A DNA stretch of 64,000 bases from assembly GCF_028389875.1 (NCBI RefSeq), contig NW_026907680.1:1984001-2048000 (forward strand), in the 5' to 3' direction. The first letter of the stretch is position 1, and the number at the start of each line of letters is the position of its first letter. The stretch is from Rhea pennata. Taxonomy: Eukaryota > Chordata > Aves > Rheiformes > Rheidae. Shown piece by piece: positions 22,877-33,672 of this stretch. The translations under genes were made by a program, and so were the position numbers. The notes beneath the pieces were generated by a model. That model was not told the origin of the DNA. It saw only the letters and a list, made by a program, of their open reading frames with translations, and searched no databases.

Positions 22877-24740
22877 ACTTTATGCACCCTGAGAGCTCCT
22901 GGAGAGACAACACAGCAGGGCCAGCAAGCAGACGGGCTCTGCTGGACCTCCTACTTAAAAAGAAGGGAAGGCTGCATGCGGATATCAAGACTGGCAGCAA
23001 CCTTGGCTGCAGTGGCCGTGAGAGTGTGGAGCTGAGGATCCTGAGAGGATGGAAGAGCACAAAATGTGGGATGCCAACACTAGACTGCAGCAGAGCAGAC
23101 TTTGGCCTCTACAGGCAGCTGTCTAGGAGAACCCCATGCCAGAGGCTCCCAGAAGTAAGAGGGAAATCAAAGAAAGCTTCTTTGGAGTCCCGGAGTTCCT
23201 CCTCCAGGCTGTGTCCAATTCTGGGCTCCACAACACAAGAGAGACGTGGAGCTACCAGGTGGAGTCCTGCCCCAGAAGGGCTACTAAGATCAGGAAGGGA
23301 GTGCAGCATCTCTCCCACAGGGAACGGTGGAGAGAGCTGGGCCTGTTCAGCCTGGGGCAGAGAAGGCTGAGGGGGGGAATCTCAGCAATGTGTATAAGTA
23401 TCTGCAGGGTGGGTGTCGAGAGGATGGGGCCAGACTCTGTTCAGTGGAGCCCAGCGATAGGATGAGAGGCAACAGGCCAGAGTGAAACCCAGGAAGGTCC
23501 ATCTGAAGACAAAGGAATAAGCCTTTTCCCTGGGAGGAGTGACAGAGCACTGGAACAGGTTGCCCAGAGAGGCTGTGGAGTCTCCATGCCCGGAGACAGT
23601 CAGAAGCCGTCTGGACAGGGTCCTAGGCAAGCTGCCCTAGGTGACCCTGCGTGAGCAGGGCAGGTGCACTAGAGGCTCTCCAGGTCCCTTCCAACCTCAA
23701 AGAGCTCTGTGATTCTGTGGTTCTGAGAGCTGAGGCCATGTCCTGCACAGGGCCGTGCAGGGAGAGCTCCTGTCATGCCAGGGCTGGCTGAGTCTTGCCA
23801 TGGCCCTGGCATCACTGCAGCTTCTGCTCACATGCTGCGTGGGATGGAAAGCAGAGAGAGCCTTTGTGGAGGCTCTGTGCAGGTGTTTGGGCTGCTTGAT
23901 GGCCTGGTCAGGTTGCTGTGTCCACCTGTAGATGAGGTTGAGGTGAGACTTCAGCCCAGGCTTAGCCCAGGTAGAGCAGGGCTGCAGCCTGGGTCATTGC
24001 AGGCTGCTCAGGTGCTGTCCTGCCACTGGGGCCAGGCGTAGACCCTTGTCCAGCGTGCACCTGACACCTTCATGTTCACCATCAACCCAGCTGTCCCTGC
24101 CCTGCCTCGGGGCAGGGATCTCGCCCCAGGCACCGGGGCTGCAGCTCGGCCGCCTTCCCCTCAGCACGGTCACACGGCAGCTCCTGGCCTGGCAGCAGCG
24201 CCGGCAGCAGCCGCTCTCCCAGCCCCCGGGGCTCCGCACGCTCCAGCTGGGGAAAGACGTGGCTGCGTTTGCAGAGCTCGCGGGGCTTTAGTCTCCTGGG
24301 GCTCCAGCCAGAGATGTCTGTTCCCGAGGTGCTGGAGCAGGTCAGGCTGCTTCCCGCGGCAGGAAGCCCAGCTGCAGCTGGCTCCAGCGCTGCGCCTGGC
24401 ACAGCTGCATCCCAGCCCGGGGCAGGAGCTGCCAGCAGCGGCGGTCTCAGCCACAGGGGCCTCAGCTCTCCCTGCCTACCCGTAGGGCATAGACAGCAGG
24501 AAAGCATAGCACAGGCACGTTCTGTGAATATGATAGTGCTTGATGTTTGCCACAGCTCTTATCCATTGCTAAGCACGAGCAGTACTGACCAGGCCAGAAG
24601 GTGGGCTTTCTTGAAGAAAAGCCGAGCAGTCCTTAAGCACTGCCAGCCCCCTTGGACATCTTCAGATACTGCAGGCTCTTGTAGATGGAAATTCATCATT
24701 CAAAGGTCATTTCTCCAGAGACTAATTCAACCTCTTTCAC
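22877..24740. other. Left-only insertion in the exon cluster
   Basis: Absent from the right-arm and third copies. It contains the CR1 at 23095-23728 and then CpG-rich sequence (24050-24480) with an open plus-strand frame. It starts at the donor position of the FPGSDKGK exon and so destroys that donor (GT to GC). Confidence 0.6.
23095..23728 (+). mobile_element. CR1 LINE 3' fragment
   Basis: Typical CR1 3' region: GAGAGCTGGGCCTGTTCAGC, AACAGGTTGCCCAGAGAGGC, GGTCCCTTCCAACCTCAA, ending TGTGATTCTGTGGTTCTG. It sits inside the left-only insertion and is absent from the right and third copies. Confidence 0.9.
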
Positions 24741-25366
24741 AACAATTGCTCCTCTGCAGTCCCTGCTTTGGGACAGGACTATTTCAAAGCAGCGAGCTCA
24801 TCAGAGCAGTGCTTTTTGCTCCAGGATCTTTTGCTTGCCCAGCACTGAGCTGTTCTTCTACAGCTTTTGCCAGTTGCTGGAATGTCCACAAACCTATTGC
24901 CTAACGCTGGCATTTTTGAATGTCATCCCATGCAGTGTCATTTATTGGCCTCTGAGAATTTATCAGATCATGTAGGATGGAGGAAGACAGTGAGGGTCTT
25001 CGTGGTTGGTTTAAATACTCCTGTAGATGAGCTTTCCTGGAAGCAAGGCTGTTTCGACAGGGCAAGTTATGTGTGTGTGTTCTAAGCTGACCAACGGCGT
25101 AAGAAGATGTTGTCTCTGGGTTTAAACAAAATGTGTGGTGCATATCCAGTGGAATTTCCTTCACTCAAGAGCCCATTGAGTGATAATCAAACACAAAAAA
25201 TCAAATGTCTTCCTCTGTGTGGGCCCCTTTCATTTTGAGTTCCTCTGAGGGCTTTACATCTCTCTACATTTTTGCACCATCCACTCCCAAGTACTATTTA
25301 TTTCCACAAACGTTTTGGGCTGTGTGTGCTGTAAAACTAACATTGGATCTTTTTCCCCTCTCCCAG

Positions 25367-25559
25367 GTGCAGGTGAAGTTGGAAGTGCATGTGTTGGCCT
25401 CCACGTATCTACTGAAGGATCTGCAGCAAATGCAGATGTACCCCAGGACTCCACTTTCCAGGGCAATACAGAGGAATCGTGATATTCTGAGCAGAAAGGA
25501 TGTGGCTTGCACAAAAGACTATGCAAAGCTGGTGAAAAATATTTGCTTTACACAGCACG
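25367..25559 (+). CDS. Unrecognised exon of the triplicated cluster, left copy
   Basis: An acceptor CCCTCTCCCAG and a donor CACG|GTAATGG frame 193 nt open from phase 0: VQVKLEVHVLAS, LLKDLQQM.., DILSRKDV.., KLVKNICFTQH. Right copy 38940-39114 (175 nt) and third copy 50310-50490 (181 nt) are also open; length differences are 18 and 6 nt, all multiples of three. An upstream exon ending FPGSDKGK joins in phase in the right copy. In the left copy that upstream donor reads GC, because 1.87 kb of foreign DNA begins there. Function unknown. Confidence 0.45.
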
Positions 25560-25756
25560 GTAATGGTTTCCCACTAAGTGGTCTGGCTGTGAGAAATCCT
25601 TGCTGCAGGCTGAACCTAAACTCCAAGGGGTTTCAAAAGTTGCCAGGCACACTGCACTTCCCTCTAACAAGCCTGCAGGGATATGGAGCTTGTCTGGCAC
25701 CGTAAAGTCCATGTCCCTTCTCGTGCGAGTAACCAACTGGCTAACCTTTCTTCTGC

Positions 25757-25978
25757 AGCTTGATGGAGCTGCCTAAGTATTTTGTATGGAAGCACATGTG
25801 TGGTCTTGCTCAAGTCAGGTGCTGCCTTTTAGCCACAGCAGTCCCTCTGCTCCCTTCCATTCTCGTCCTGCTACAGACATGTAGCGTTTTCAACGTTCTC
25901 TTAGCACTGAGCACATTGCTCTTGGATCTGTTCTGTGTCCCCTACTTCAGTCCTCCTGCAGTGGAAAACCCTGTAGTG
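25757..25978 (+). other. Hydrophobic open block shared by three copies
   Basis: After TTTCTTCTGCAG an open frame starts at MELPKYFVWKHMCGLAQV and runs through a hydrophobic stretch (LLPSILVLLQTCSVFNVLLA.. then LLLDLFCVPYFSP) that could be membrane-spanning. The frame is kept at 38510-38739 and 49900-50109. It is out of phase with the preceding exon donor, so it may be a separate coding piece or chance conservation. Confidence 0.3.
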
Positions 25979-26627
25979 AAGCCGAAAGCTTTCCGAGGGC
26001 TCAGCCGGCAGCGCTGGGCACTACAGATTGCTGCTGCTTCCGTGCGCCTCTGGAGGTGGCTGTAAAAGCACGGTCGAGTGAGAGGAGTGCCAAGACAACT
26101 ACAGTGTGGTTTTGTTATATGAGTTTCACTACGCCACGTTGGTTTGGAGATACCTTAATGTTGCAGCTCTAGAGGCTTTCAGGCACTAGACTAACCACGC
26201 TGCCACTCCGGGGACACTTCCTCTGAGAAGTCCAGGGATGTTAAGATACAGGTGTGTCTGTCCCCGCCTCCTCATTCCTCAATCCTTTCTAGAAGCTGGC
26301 CTGACAGATTAGCCAAGCTTTCAGTTACTGTGACTTGCTGGTCACGCCAGAGCTGTAGCCCTGCTGAAGGGCAGAGTAAAGGGTGTCTCAGTAACACGAG
26401 TTTCTCAGTGAGTTCTCTGCCGTCATCGAACACCTGCATTTGTCATCCCACAGCTGCACGCATGCCCCTTGGAGGGCAGTGATCCCAGGCTGCTGGGACA
26501 GGCGAAGTTCCTTCCAAGGGCTGCTGAGGAAGAGCGGTTGTACTGCGGGGAAGAAAGAGCTCGGAAATTCTCTTCTACCTAGGATTTCTCAGTCCCTGAG
26601 AGGCAGGAGCCGTCACCTGGCTTCAGC

Positions 26628-27145
26628 GGTGCTTGGGAGGTGACTTGCGCCTCATCAGCTCCTAGGCCAGCAGCAGGCACGTGGATTTCCTCCTGGTTCT
26701 GATGCCACTTCTCCCGAAGAACCACCAGCACCAGGCCCAGTGCCCCTTTGGGAGCTTCCGAGGTCACTTCTGGTAGGCCAGGAGCAGGCCCACTGCTGCT
26801 GCTCCACTTCAGGAGGTCACTTCTGCCTCAGGACCTGACAGGTCAGTGGCAGGCCCAGGATGGCAGTGCTGACTGCGAGGCCACTACTCCCTCAGGCCCG
26901 GAGAGACCAGTGGCAGGCAGAAGGCTTTGATGCTGAGTGTGAGGGCACTTGTGCCTTGCACCCGGGAGCCTCGCAGCAGGAAAATGGTGTCAGTGCTGAC
27001 AGGGAGGTGATTCCAGCCCCACCCACCTGGAAGCCAGGAGGAGGAACCTTGCTGCTGCTTCTGCTAGTGAGCTCACTTGCGCCTCAAGACCTGAGAGGCC
27101 ACCAGTGGCCACAAGGCTGCTGTTAGTGCCTGGGAAGGAGCAACC
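26628..27145. repeat. Degenerate tandem repeat of about 63 bp
   Basis: About seven units recur with the motif GAGGTCACTTCTGCCTCAGG followed by a 'CAGTGGCAGGC'-type string (26758, 26811, 26876, 26940, 27067). The right and third copies have fewer units, accounting for part of the left-only length. Confidence 0.6.
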
Positions 27146-27309
27146 AGCCTGGGGAGGCAGCAGGGGTGTTGGCAAGCTCAGTGCCGGAGGGGAGAGCAGC
27201 AGGTGTTGTGCAGCTGCCTCCAGGAGGGCTCCACGCTGTCTCCCATTGCTTCTTCAACAATGTCCTGATGAAGCAGGGACTTGGTGAGTAACCAGGGAGG
27301 GGTGCTGAT

Positions 27310-28003
27310 ACCTGGCTGTGCTGGAGAGGAGCTTTTCAGAGAAGGACCTGGGGGTTGTGGTGGGCACCAAGCTGACCATGAACCAGCAATGTGCTCTGGT
27401 GGCAAAGAGCAGCCATGGTATCCTGGGCTGCATCAGGAAGAGCATTGCCAGCAGGTGGAGGCAGGTGATCCTTCCCCTCTGCTCAGCACTGGTGAGGCCG
27501 CACCTGGAGAGCTTGGTCCACCAGCACAAGAGAAACATGGACCTACTGGAGTGAGTCCAACCACAAAGAAGACTAAGGGCCTGGAGCATCTCCTGTATGA
27601 GGAGAGACAGAGATAGCTGGGCCTGTTCAGTGTGTAAGGGGAGAAGGCTCAGGGCAATTTGAATGTACAGAAGTACCTGATGGGGACATGGCATAAAGAA
27701 GACAGAGACAGATTCTTCTGTGACAGCCAGTGGCAGGATGGGAGGCAACAGGCACATGTAGAAATACAAGAAATTCCATTGAAATATAAGAAAAGACTTT
27801 CTACTGCAAGAGCGATGGAAGACTGGACCAAGTTGCTCAGCAGGACTGTGAGTCTCCATCCTTGCTGTTGCTCAAAACCCAACTGGACACAGTCTCAGTC
27901 AGCATGCTCCAGGTATACCTCCAGGTATAAAAGAAAAGAGGGTGGAGGCAGATGTTCTCCAGGGGTGCTTTCCAACTTCAGCAATGCGTTGATTCAGTGA
28001 TTT
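27310..28003 (+). mobile_element. CR1 LINE 3' fragment, left arm
   Basis: Diverged CR1 with CTGGGGGTTGTGGTGGGCAC, ATCCTGGGCTGCATCAGGAA and TCCAACTTCAGCAATGCGTT near its end. Present in both arms, hence older than the arm duplication. Confidence 0.85.
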
Positions 28004-28107
28004 GGTGATGCTGCCATTTGTGAAGTCACTTGTGAGCTGCCTAGAGGAACTTTGCTTCTCCATGGAAGAACTCCTCTGTATCACAGAGCAGTCAGTGCCT
28101 CTGCAAA

Positions 28108-29158
28108 TTACTTCTCAAGGGCTTCAACGAGGGGTGGGGGCTTTTTCTTCAGGGCCTCGTACAGGCGATCCTTGCACCAGGAAGTCCAGCTCGGCATCAG
28201 CCTGAACAGCTCACGCATCATGGTGTGGGATGTTTTCTCCGCCAGAATTCTTTGGTATTGCTCAAAGTCCAGAATGTCCCCGAGCAGGAGGTCCAGGACA
28301 TCTTTCACTTCAACAACACGTTCAATCAGCTCCACTCGGTGCCTATCAACAAAGTGTTCCCCTGGGGAAGACAGAAGCAAAGGGTTAGTCATCTGTGGAC
28401 ACACTGGTGCTCCTTCAGCTGCTTCACAGGTCATGGAGCAGCAGCCACTTCACAGCGGGGTTTGCCTGAGCTAGCACGACCCAAGGAGGAAATGAACGGC
28501 ACCACGGAGCACCCAGTCCTCTCTGCTATTAGTGGGTGATGGCACTGTCTAGCCGAAAGCCGAAAGCATTCTAGTGTGAATGTCTAATTCAAACTGGGGC
28601 TGTGCCGGGGCCAATGCTGTGTTTTAGAGTAGGTGTTTGAGCCCCAGCCCCTGGTTTTGAGGCGTTTCGCCCCCAAAAGTCTCACCTGTCACTGCAACAT
28701 TTGAGCAGATTTGGGGATTTGTTCTCTGCCCCTAAAGCCTGTGGGACAGCAAAACAGAAAAGAAATGAGAGGGGAAGCAATGGGAGGGAGCTCCAATCTT
28801 GCACAGTCGACGGGGCACTGCAGAAGGGAAGGACAGAGCAGACACCTTTCCAAAGGATGCTCCTTCCCTTAGGAGACCAGGACTGCCAGGCCACCTCCCA
28901 GCCTTGCTGGTGACCCTCTCTCACGGCTGCTCCCATCCCCATCGAGCCAGTGCCATCAAGTGACAGCACAGCTAACTGCAGCCCTATCAGAGACCACCAC
29001 CGCGCGGTGTGAACTGGCCATGGGAAATGCTGGAGCTACGGATGATGTTCCATGAGCACCTCTGACAGGGAGGAGACATCCCATCACCTGGTTCAACCCG
29101 TATGTCTTGCTGGGAACTCACTGCATTGGAGTTTTAAGCTAATTTCAGACAGTGTCAT
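28108..29158 (-). pseudogene. Frameshifted left-arm copy of the CARD gene
   Basis: Exons equivalent to the right-arm gene are 29122-29158 (ATG, identical coding sequence), 28686-28738 and 28108-28361. The splice signals are kept. The middle exon is 53 nt instead of 57: one codon is missing and one G is deleted, putting TGA in frame just before the donor. The CARD exon itself is still open (83 residues) with a few amino-acid differences (Glu for Val after RHRV, Asp for Gly before VLDLLLG). If the middle exon is skipped or another start is used, a CARD could still be made. Confidence 0.65.
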
Positions 29159-29389
29159 GGCAAAAACAGTCAATCGAGCTCATCACCCTTGGTTTGTTCT
29201 GCAGCAACCACACACATGCCAACATGGCTGCCCCAATAACACGCCAATGACACACACACGCCAACGACACGGCTGCCCCTTTCACAGGCAAAGACATGGA
29301 CACGGCAGCCCCACGCACACGGCAGCCCCACGCACACCCATGTGCAGGGCAATTGGGACCAGTGGGACAACATCCCCCCTGCCCCCCTT

Positions 29390-29700
29390 ACACCCCGGGG
29401 GCCCAGGCGTCCAGGCACCCCTCAGCCCCCCACCCTGGGGGGCATCCAAGACCCCGCTGGGCCCCACCACCCCAGGGACCCAGCATCCGGACACCCCACT
29501 GCCTCCCCCCACACCAGGTGTCCAGGCCTCCCGACACCCCTCTGCCCCCCCCACACGAGGGGTCCAGGCGTCCGGGCCCCTCCTTCCACGTGCCCAGGAA
29601 ATCCCCATCCCTTCCCACGCCAGGGGCCCAGGCGTCCGAGCACCGCCCCTTCCCCCCGCCCCCCGTTACCCGAGTGCCGGCTCGGACGCCTGGGCCCCTC
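29390..29700. repeat. Left-arm copy of the GC-rich minisatellite
   Basis: Inverted counterpart of 35700-36065, with units such as CCAGGCGTCC and CCAGGGGCC. Unit number and order differ from the right arm. Confidence 0.7.
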
Positions 29701-29821
29701 GCCGCGCCCCTTCCCTCCCCCAGGCCCAGCGATGCCGCTGCCGCCCCGCGCCGGGAACTGCAATCCCAGCAGGCAGCGCGGCCGCCGAGCCCCGCCCCCT
29801 CCCTGGCGCCTCCTCGAGCCC

Positions 29822-30304
29822 TGACAGAGGGGACGAGAGAGACACGGAGCTGCTGGAGAGAGGGCGGCGTGGGGCTGCGAAGGGGGTCGGGGGCTGGAGC
29901 AGCTGCCCTCCGAGGAACGGCTGCGAGAGCTGGGGCTGTTTAGCCTGCGGAGGAGAAGCCTGAGGGGGATCTTATCAGTGTGTCTAAGTACCTGAAGGGA
30001 GGGTGTCAAGGGGACGGGGCCAAACTCTTTTCAGTAGTGCCGTGCGACAGGACTAGAGGCAGCGGGCACAAACTGAACCAGCGGACGCTCCGCCTCAATA
30101 TGAGGAGGAATTTCTTCACAGTGACAGTGACCGAGCACTGGGAGAGGTTACCCAGAGAGGTGGAGGAGTCTCCTTCCCTGGAGAGATTCAAGGCCTCTCT
30201 GGATGCAGTCCTGTCTACGATGGTCTAGGTGACCCTGCCTGAGCAGGGAGGTTGCACTAGATGATCTCCACAGGTCCCTTCCAACCTTCCTGATTCTGTG
30301 ATTC
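29822..30304 (+). mobile_element. CR1 LINE 3' fragment, left arm only
   Basis: GAGCTGGGGCTGTTTAGCCT, ACCTGAAGGGAGGGTGTCAA and a TTCCTGATTCTGTGATTCTG end. It marks the left edge of the duplicated 3' flank at 30305 and is missing at the equivalent right-arm site (about 35560). Confidence 0.92.
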
Positions 30305-30924
30305 TGCTGAGCCTGCTCGCCTCAAGGCCAGCTCTGGGCTCTGCTGCTCTCCTTCCTACCTGCCCTCGGTCTCTGCAACTCTACTAGTTCCCGGGTGCTA
30401 CAGCCCAGGTGGCCATGGACTCTGCTGGCACCAAGCCTCCGGGGTGGCCGTGTCCCCTTCTGGCCATGGGCACCCGCCTTCTTCCCCTCACGCCCGCAAA
30501 AGCCCAGCACTCAAGGGCACCCAAGACACACACAAGAGCTGGCAGTTCCCTCCCACCACGACGCCAGCACTGGGCCCCAGCAAGGGGGGCCCAGGCTCAA
30601 GCACTTCCTCCCCTCAGAGGCGTACAGCAGCTTTTTCCTCCTCTCCCCACAGGCCCCCTGGCCCCAGGACATGCGTTGGCCATGGCAGGGCCCTCTCCAC
30701 GCCTCTCCCCAGCACCAACAAGACGCAGCACACCCCTAGGCCACAGCCACCACAGCTGCAGCCAAAGAGCTACAGCACGACCGTGGCGGAGAGCTGCCCT
30801 GGCAGCAGCCCCTGAGCCCTGACTCCTCAGCTCTGCTCTTCAGGCCTCCCCAAAGTTCCCATGCTGCAAACGGATGATCTCACTGCACACCCAGCCAAGA
30901 GCCACCCGACTTGGGGCAGTTGGT

Positions 30925-31020
30925 TTAATTCAGCATCAGAGAACTTCCTGTGTGCTCGCATGGCTCACAAGCAGTGCTGCTGCTGCCGTTGCCGCCGTTG
31001 TCAGGCAGTTGCGCCGTTGC
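30925..31020 (-). pseudogene. Remnant of the terminal serine exon near the palindrome centre
   Basis: A minus-strand fragment reads a short NG/serine stretch, CEPCEHTGSSLMLN and a stop, corresponding to the tail of the family's last exon. Similarity to A and C stops at about 31020 and no acceptor is present. Its 3' flank (30305-30925) matches 15245-15865. Confidence 0.6.
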
Positions 31021-31424
31021 CGGTCAGTGCCACTGCTGGAGAGGGCCACTCTCCAGGCTCACAGCACTTGCTGCCCATTAAAGCTCCAGCGAGCAGAAGA
31101 GGTTTGGGTGCAGGTAGGTGGGTACCATGTCATGGTGAGCTAGTGGTAAATAGGTACCTTGCAAAGTCTTCCCCAAGACCTGGTCCCCTCCCACCTCTGC
31201 AACACTGAATATGGTGCAGTTCAAGTGTTGAAGACAGAATTAAGAAACTATGACAGAGGGAGAAAGCAGCCAGACATGTGCCCTGGCAACAGAGTGAGAA
31301 CCTAACACCTTTCCTCTCTGCTTTGATCCTGCCTTAACACAACAGCGGTGTGGCTGTATTCCAGCTTAGGCTGTCCCTTGTAGGATGACCTCGTAAGGCC
31401 ACCGGACCAAGGAAGACAGGCAGC
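31021..31424. other. Palindrome spacer, nothing recognised
   Basis: About 400 bp between the serine-exon remnant and the B array; not repeated elsewhere in the window and without convincing coding or repeat features. Confidence 0.5.
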
Positions 31425-32943
31425 AAACCATTGCCCATCCTGGAACAGAGTACCTGGGGCCACAGAGCAGTGGCTAATGTAGCTGGCAGCACAGTGTGTA
31501 ATGCTGTGCCTCGGAGCCTATCCTGCCATATGACCCTGCTGCTCGCCTTCCTGCATGGAGAGAAATTTTCACTGTGGTTGTTTCCAGAGCTCTCCTTCGG
31601 GCATGATCTGCAGCCCTGGGTGTTTTGTTAGGGGGTGATCCCCGTTCCTGTGGATGTGACCCCAGTCAGTGGGACCCATGTGCTTCTGCTACAGAACTGC
31701 CTTCTGTGGCAGAAGCAGGTGCCCAACTTGTCAGGCTGAAATGGGGACCCTACTCCCCCTGTGCTCATGCCACCTCCCCGCGGTGTGTATTTGCAGTCCA
31801 TTCCTAGGCACCCCAGAGTGCTCTGCCCAGAAGGCATTGCCAGGCAGGAGGAAGCCATCTTCAGAAGCTGGAGCACCTACTGAGTGGCTTGGGAATGAAG
31901 TGGACGAGAATGCCAGAGCAGTAAGTGTCACTGTTGGAGGCCCTTCTTCTGCCGGTGTGCATCCTGCAAAAGCCTTGTGCTATGGGCGCTGGCTCACAAG
32001 AGCCCTTCCCATGGGTTCACTGAGCCCTGCCCGACATCGCCCAGTCCTGCCTTCAAAGGCAGCAGTGGTGAATGTAGTTTTGGAATACACACGCTGTTGC
32101 ACCTTGCTCTCCGTGAACACACCAGCAGAGCCTCTGGGGCCCTCCTGCTGGTGGCACTGGAAGTGCTGGGCCTTTCTGTGATAGAAAGTGAAGAGTTTCT
32201 GCTCAGCTCTGTCATAATTCAGATGCCTGGTTCAAAGAGAATGGGATGTTCAGCCTTTCTGGGCTTCCCTTCAGGGTAAAAGGGTGCTGACAGGAAGGCT
32301 CCCGGGAAGGCTCAGAGCAGAGGCTGGGGAAGAACCTTCCCTTCTGCAAAATGGAGCTGCCATAGCCCCCCCCTACCCCCTCCTGTCCTCCCTAGCAGGA
32401 CTGCCCTGCACATTGCCCTAGAGTTTAGTGAGCTGCCTTCCCCTGTGCTTGCCTCCCTTGACTCCATGCTCTTCTGGATCAGCCTTTTGGCTCTTCCCTT
32501 GACAAAAGCCTGCCAGAACATTTAGCTCTTTGCCCATATTCCCCTGCAGCTGCTCTTGTGTGGAATGGAGGGGCTGCTGTGAGCAAAAGCAATGGGTGTT
32601 TCTGCAGTTCTGAGAGGCAGCTTCTTCTCCAGAGCATGGAAACATGGGCTGCCCTTGCCAGGAGCAAGAGCCTTTACTTGGCAGCATCTCACCTCTCTTT
32701 CTCACCTTTGCAGATGAAAATACGCAGGGATTCAATCCCGACAGCCACTAAAGCAGCTTCGATTGTGTCCCTTGAACCTCTTCCAAGTATTTTTCCAACG
32801 TGAGTACTTTGCCTTCCTTCTTTCCCCCTGCCTCAGAAAGGCAGCAGCCTCTCCGCACAGGTTTGTTAGGGCTGCAGTGCCAGGGCTGGGGGAGGCTGCT
32901 CTGAAAGTGCTTTGGGAACAAGTCTTCCCAGCGGCTGGGTCCC

Positions 32944-33672
32944 TCTTATAGTTAGATTCCCGGGGGCCATATGCCCAGGTTGGCAAGCCGGCACAAACTC
33001 ACTCACACACACACACACACACAAACACTCTTTAGGAGCAAGCAGTTTATTAGTAGATACTTACGAACAGACCGACCCAATGGTAATCTCGAGGACCACC
33101 TCAATGCTTGTCCCAATCATCTGCATGATGAGAGAGCGAGAATCGGCAGGTACAATCTTTTCGGATGTCCCCGAGGAGGCAACGTGGTCCTCTGTTGTGT
33201 AGCAGCCTCTCTCTCCTTCAGAAAAACTCCGGTATTTATGATTACTTGTGGTAGGCGGGAGTCCCAGCACCTGGGGCCAGCAAGTGCAGGGAGTCTAGCC
33301 CAACTCCACCCCGGTTGCATAACCAGGCTATGATACTGCGCACGCGTGCAGACTTATTTCGGGGGCCACATTTGGCTTTGGGGGTCGCTATTTCACTACT
33401 CTTCAGCTTCTGACCTTCATGTTGACTGCTTCTCATGGTGATTCTGTAGCTGGAAGCCACCGAATCTACATGTAACCAACCACTGTTCTTTCTCACAGAT
33501 TCCCAAGACCTTGTCAGTTACTTATTTGTATCCCGCTTAACACAGCGGTATTGTTCAGGCACTGAAAAGTTACAACACTAGACTATTCCCACCAAGTATC
33601 AGGTAGTACAGATACAAAAAGTTACAACACGGACCATTCCCATCAAGTGTCAGGTAGCAGGGATACAGTCGC
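32944..33672 (-). mobile_element. LTR-like insertion splitting a B-array unit
   Basis: Interrupts GGGTCCC|AGTGACC, which is continuous in the other units. On the minus strand it has AATAAA (33046-33051 region), a (TG)n stretch and two tandem 54-bp repeats at 33566-33668. Length and signals fit a solo LTR; clear terminal repeats were not found. Confidence 0.5.
33003..33022. repeat. (CA)n microsatellite inside the LTR-like insertion
   Basis: ACACAC run after CTCACTC; short and uninterrupted. Confidence 0.8.

Larger units (their letters stand above)
22528..29826 (+). repeat. Left-arm segment 2 of the inverted repeat (exon cluster + CARD gene)
   Basis: Reverse-complement match to about 35560-40575. 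Left-only material inside it includes about 1.87 kb (22877-24740, with a CR1) and about 0.9 kb (25979-26900). A CR1 at 39350-39657 is right-only. Confidence 0.9.

Noticed and set aside
27254..27859. 201-codon minus-strand open frame (also 37555-38160)
   Set aside because: Antisense of a CR1 fragment; conserved only because both arms share the element.
28108..29158. Linking the CARD to a FIIND, NACHT or pyrin domain nearby
   Set aside because: No motif of those domains was found on the CARD strand upstream in either arm. The Glu-rich and Ser-rich exons belong to another transcription unit with its own stop.
29052..29963. 303-codon plus-strand open frame rich in Pro and His
   Set aside because: Runs antisense through the first CARD exon and the minisatellite; repeats explain the openness.
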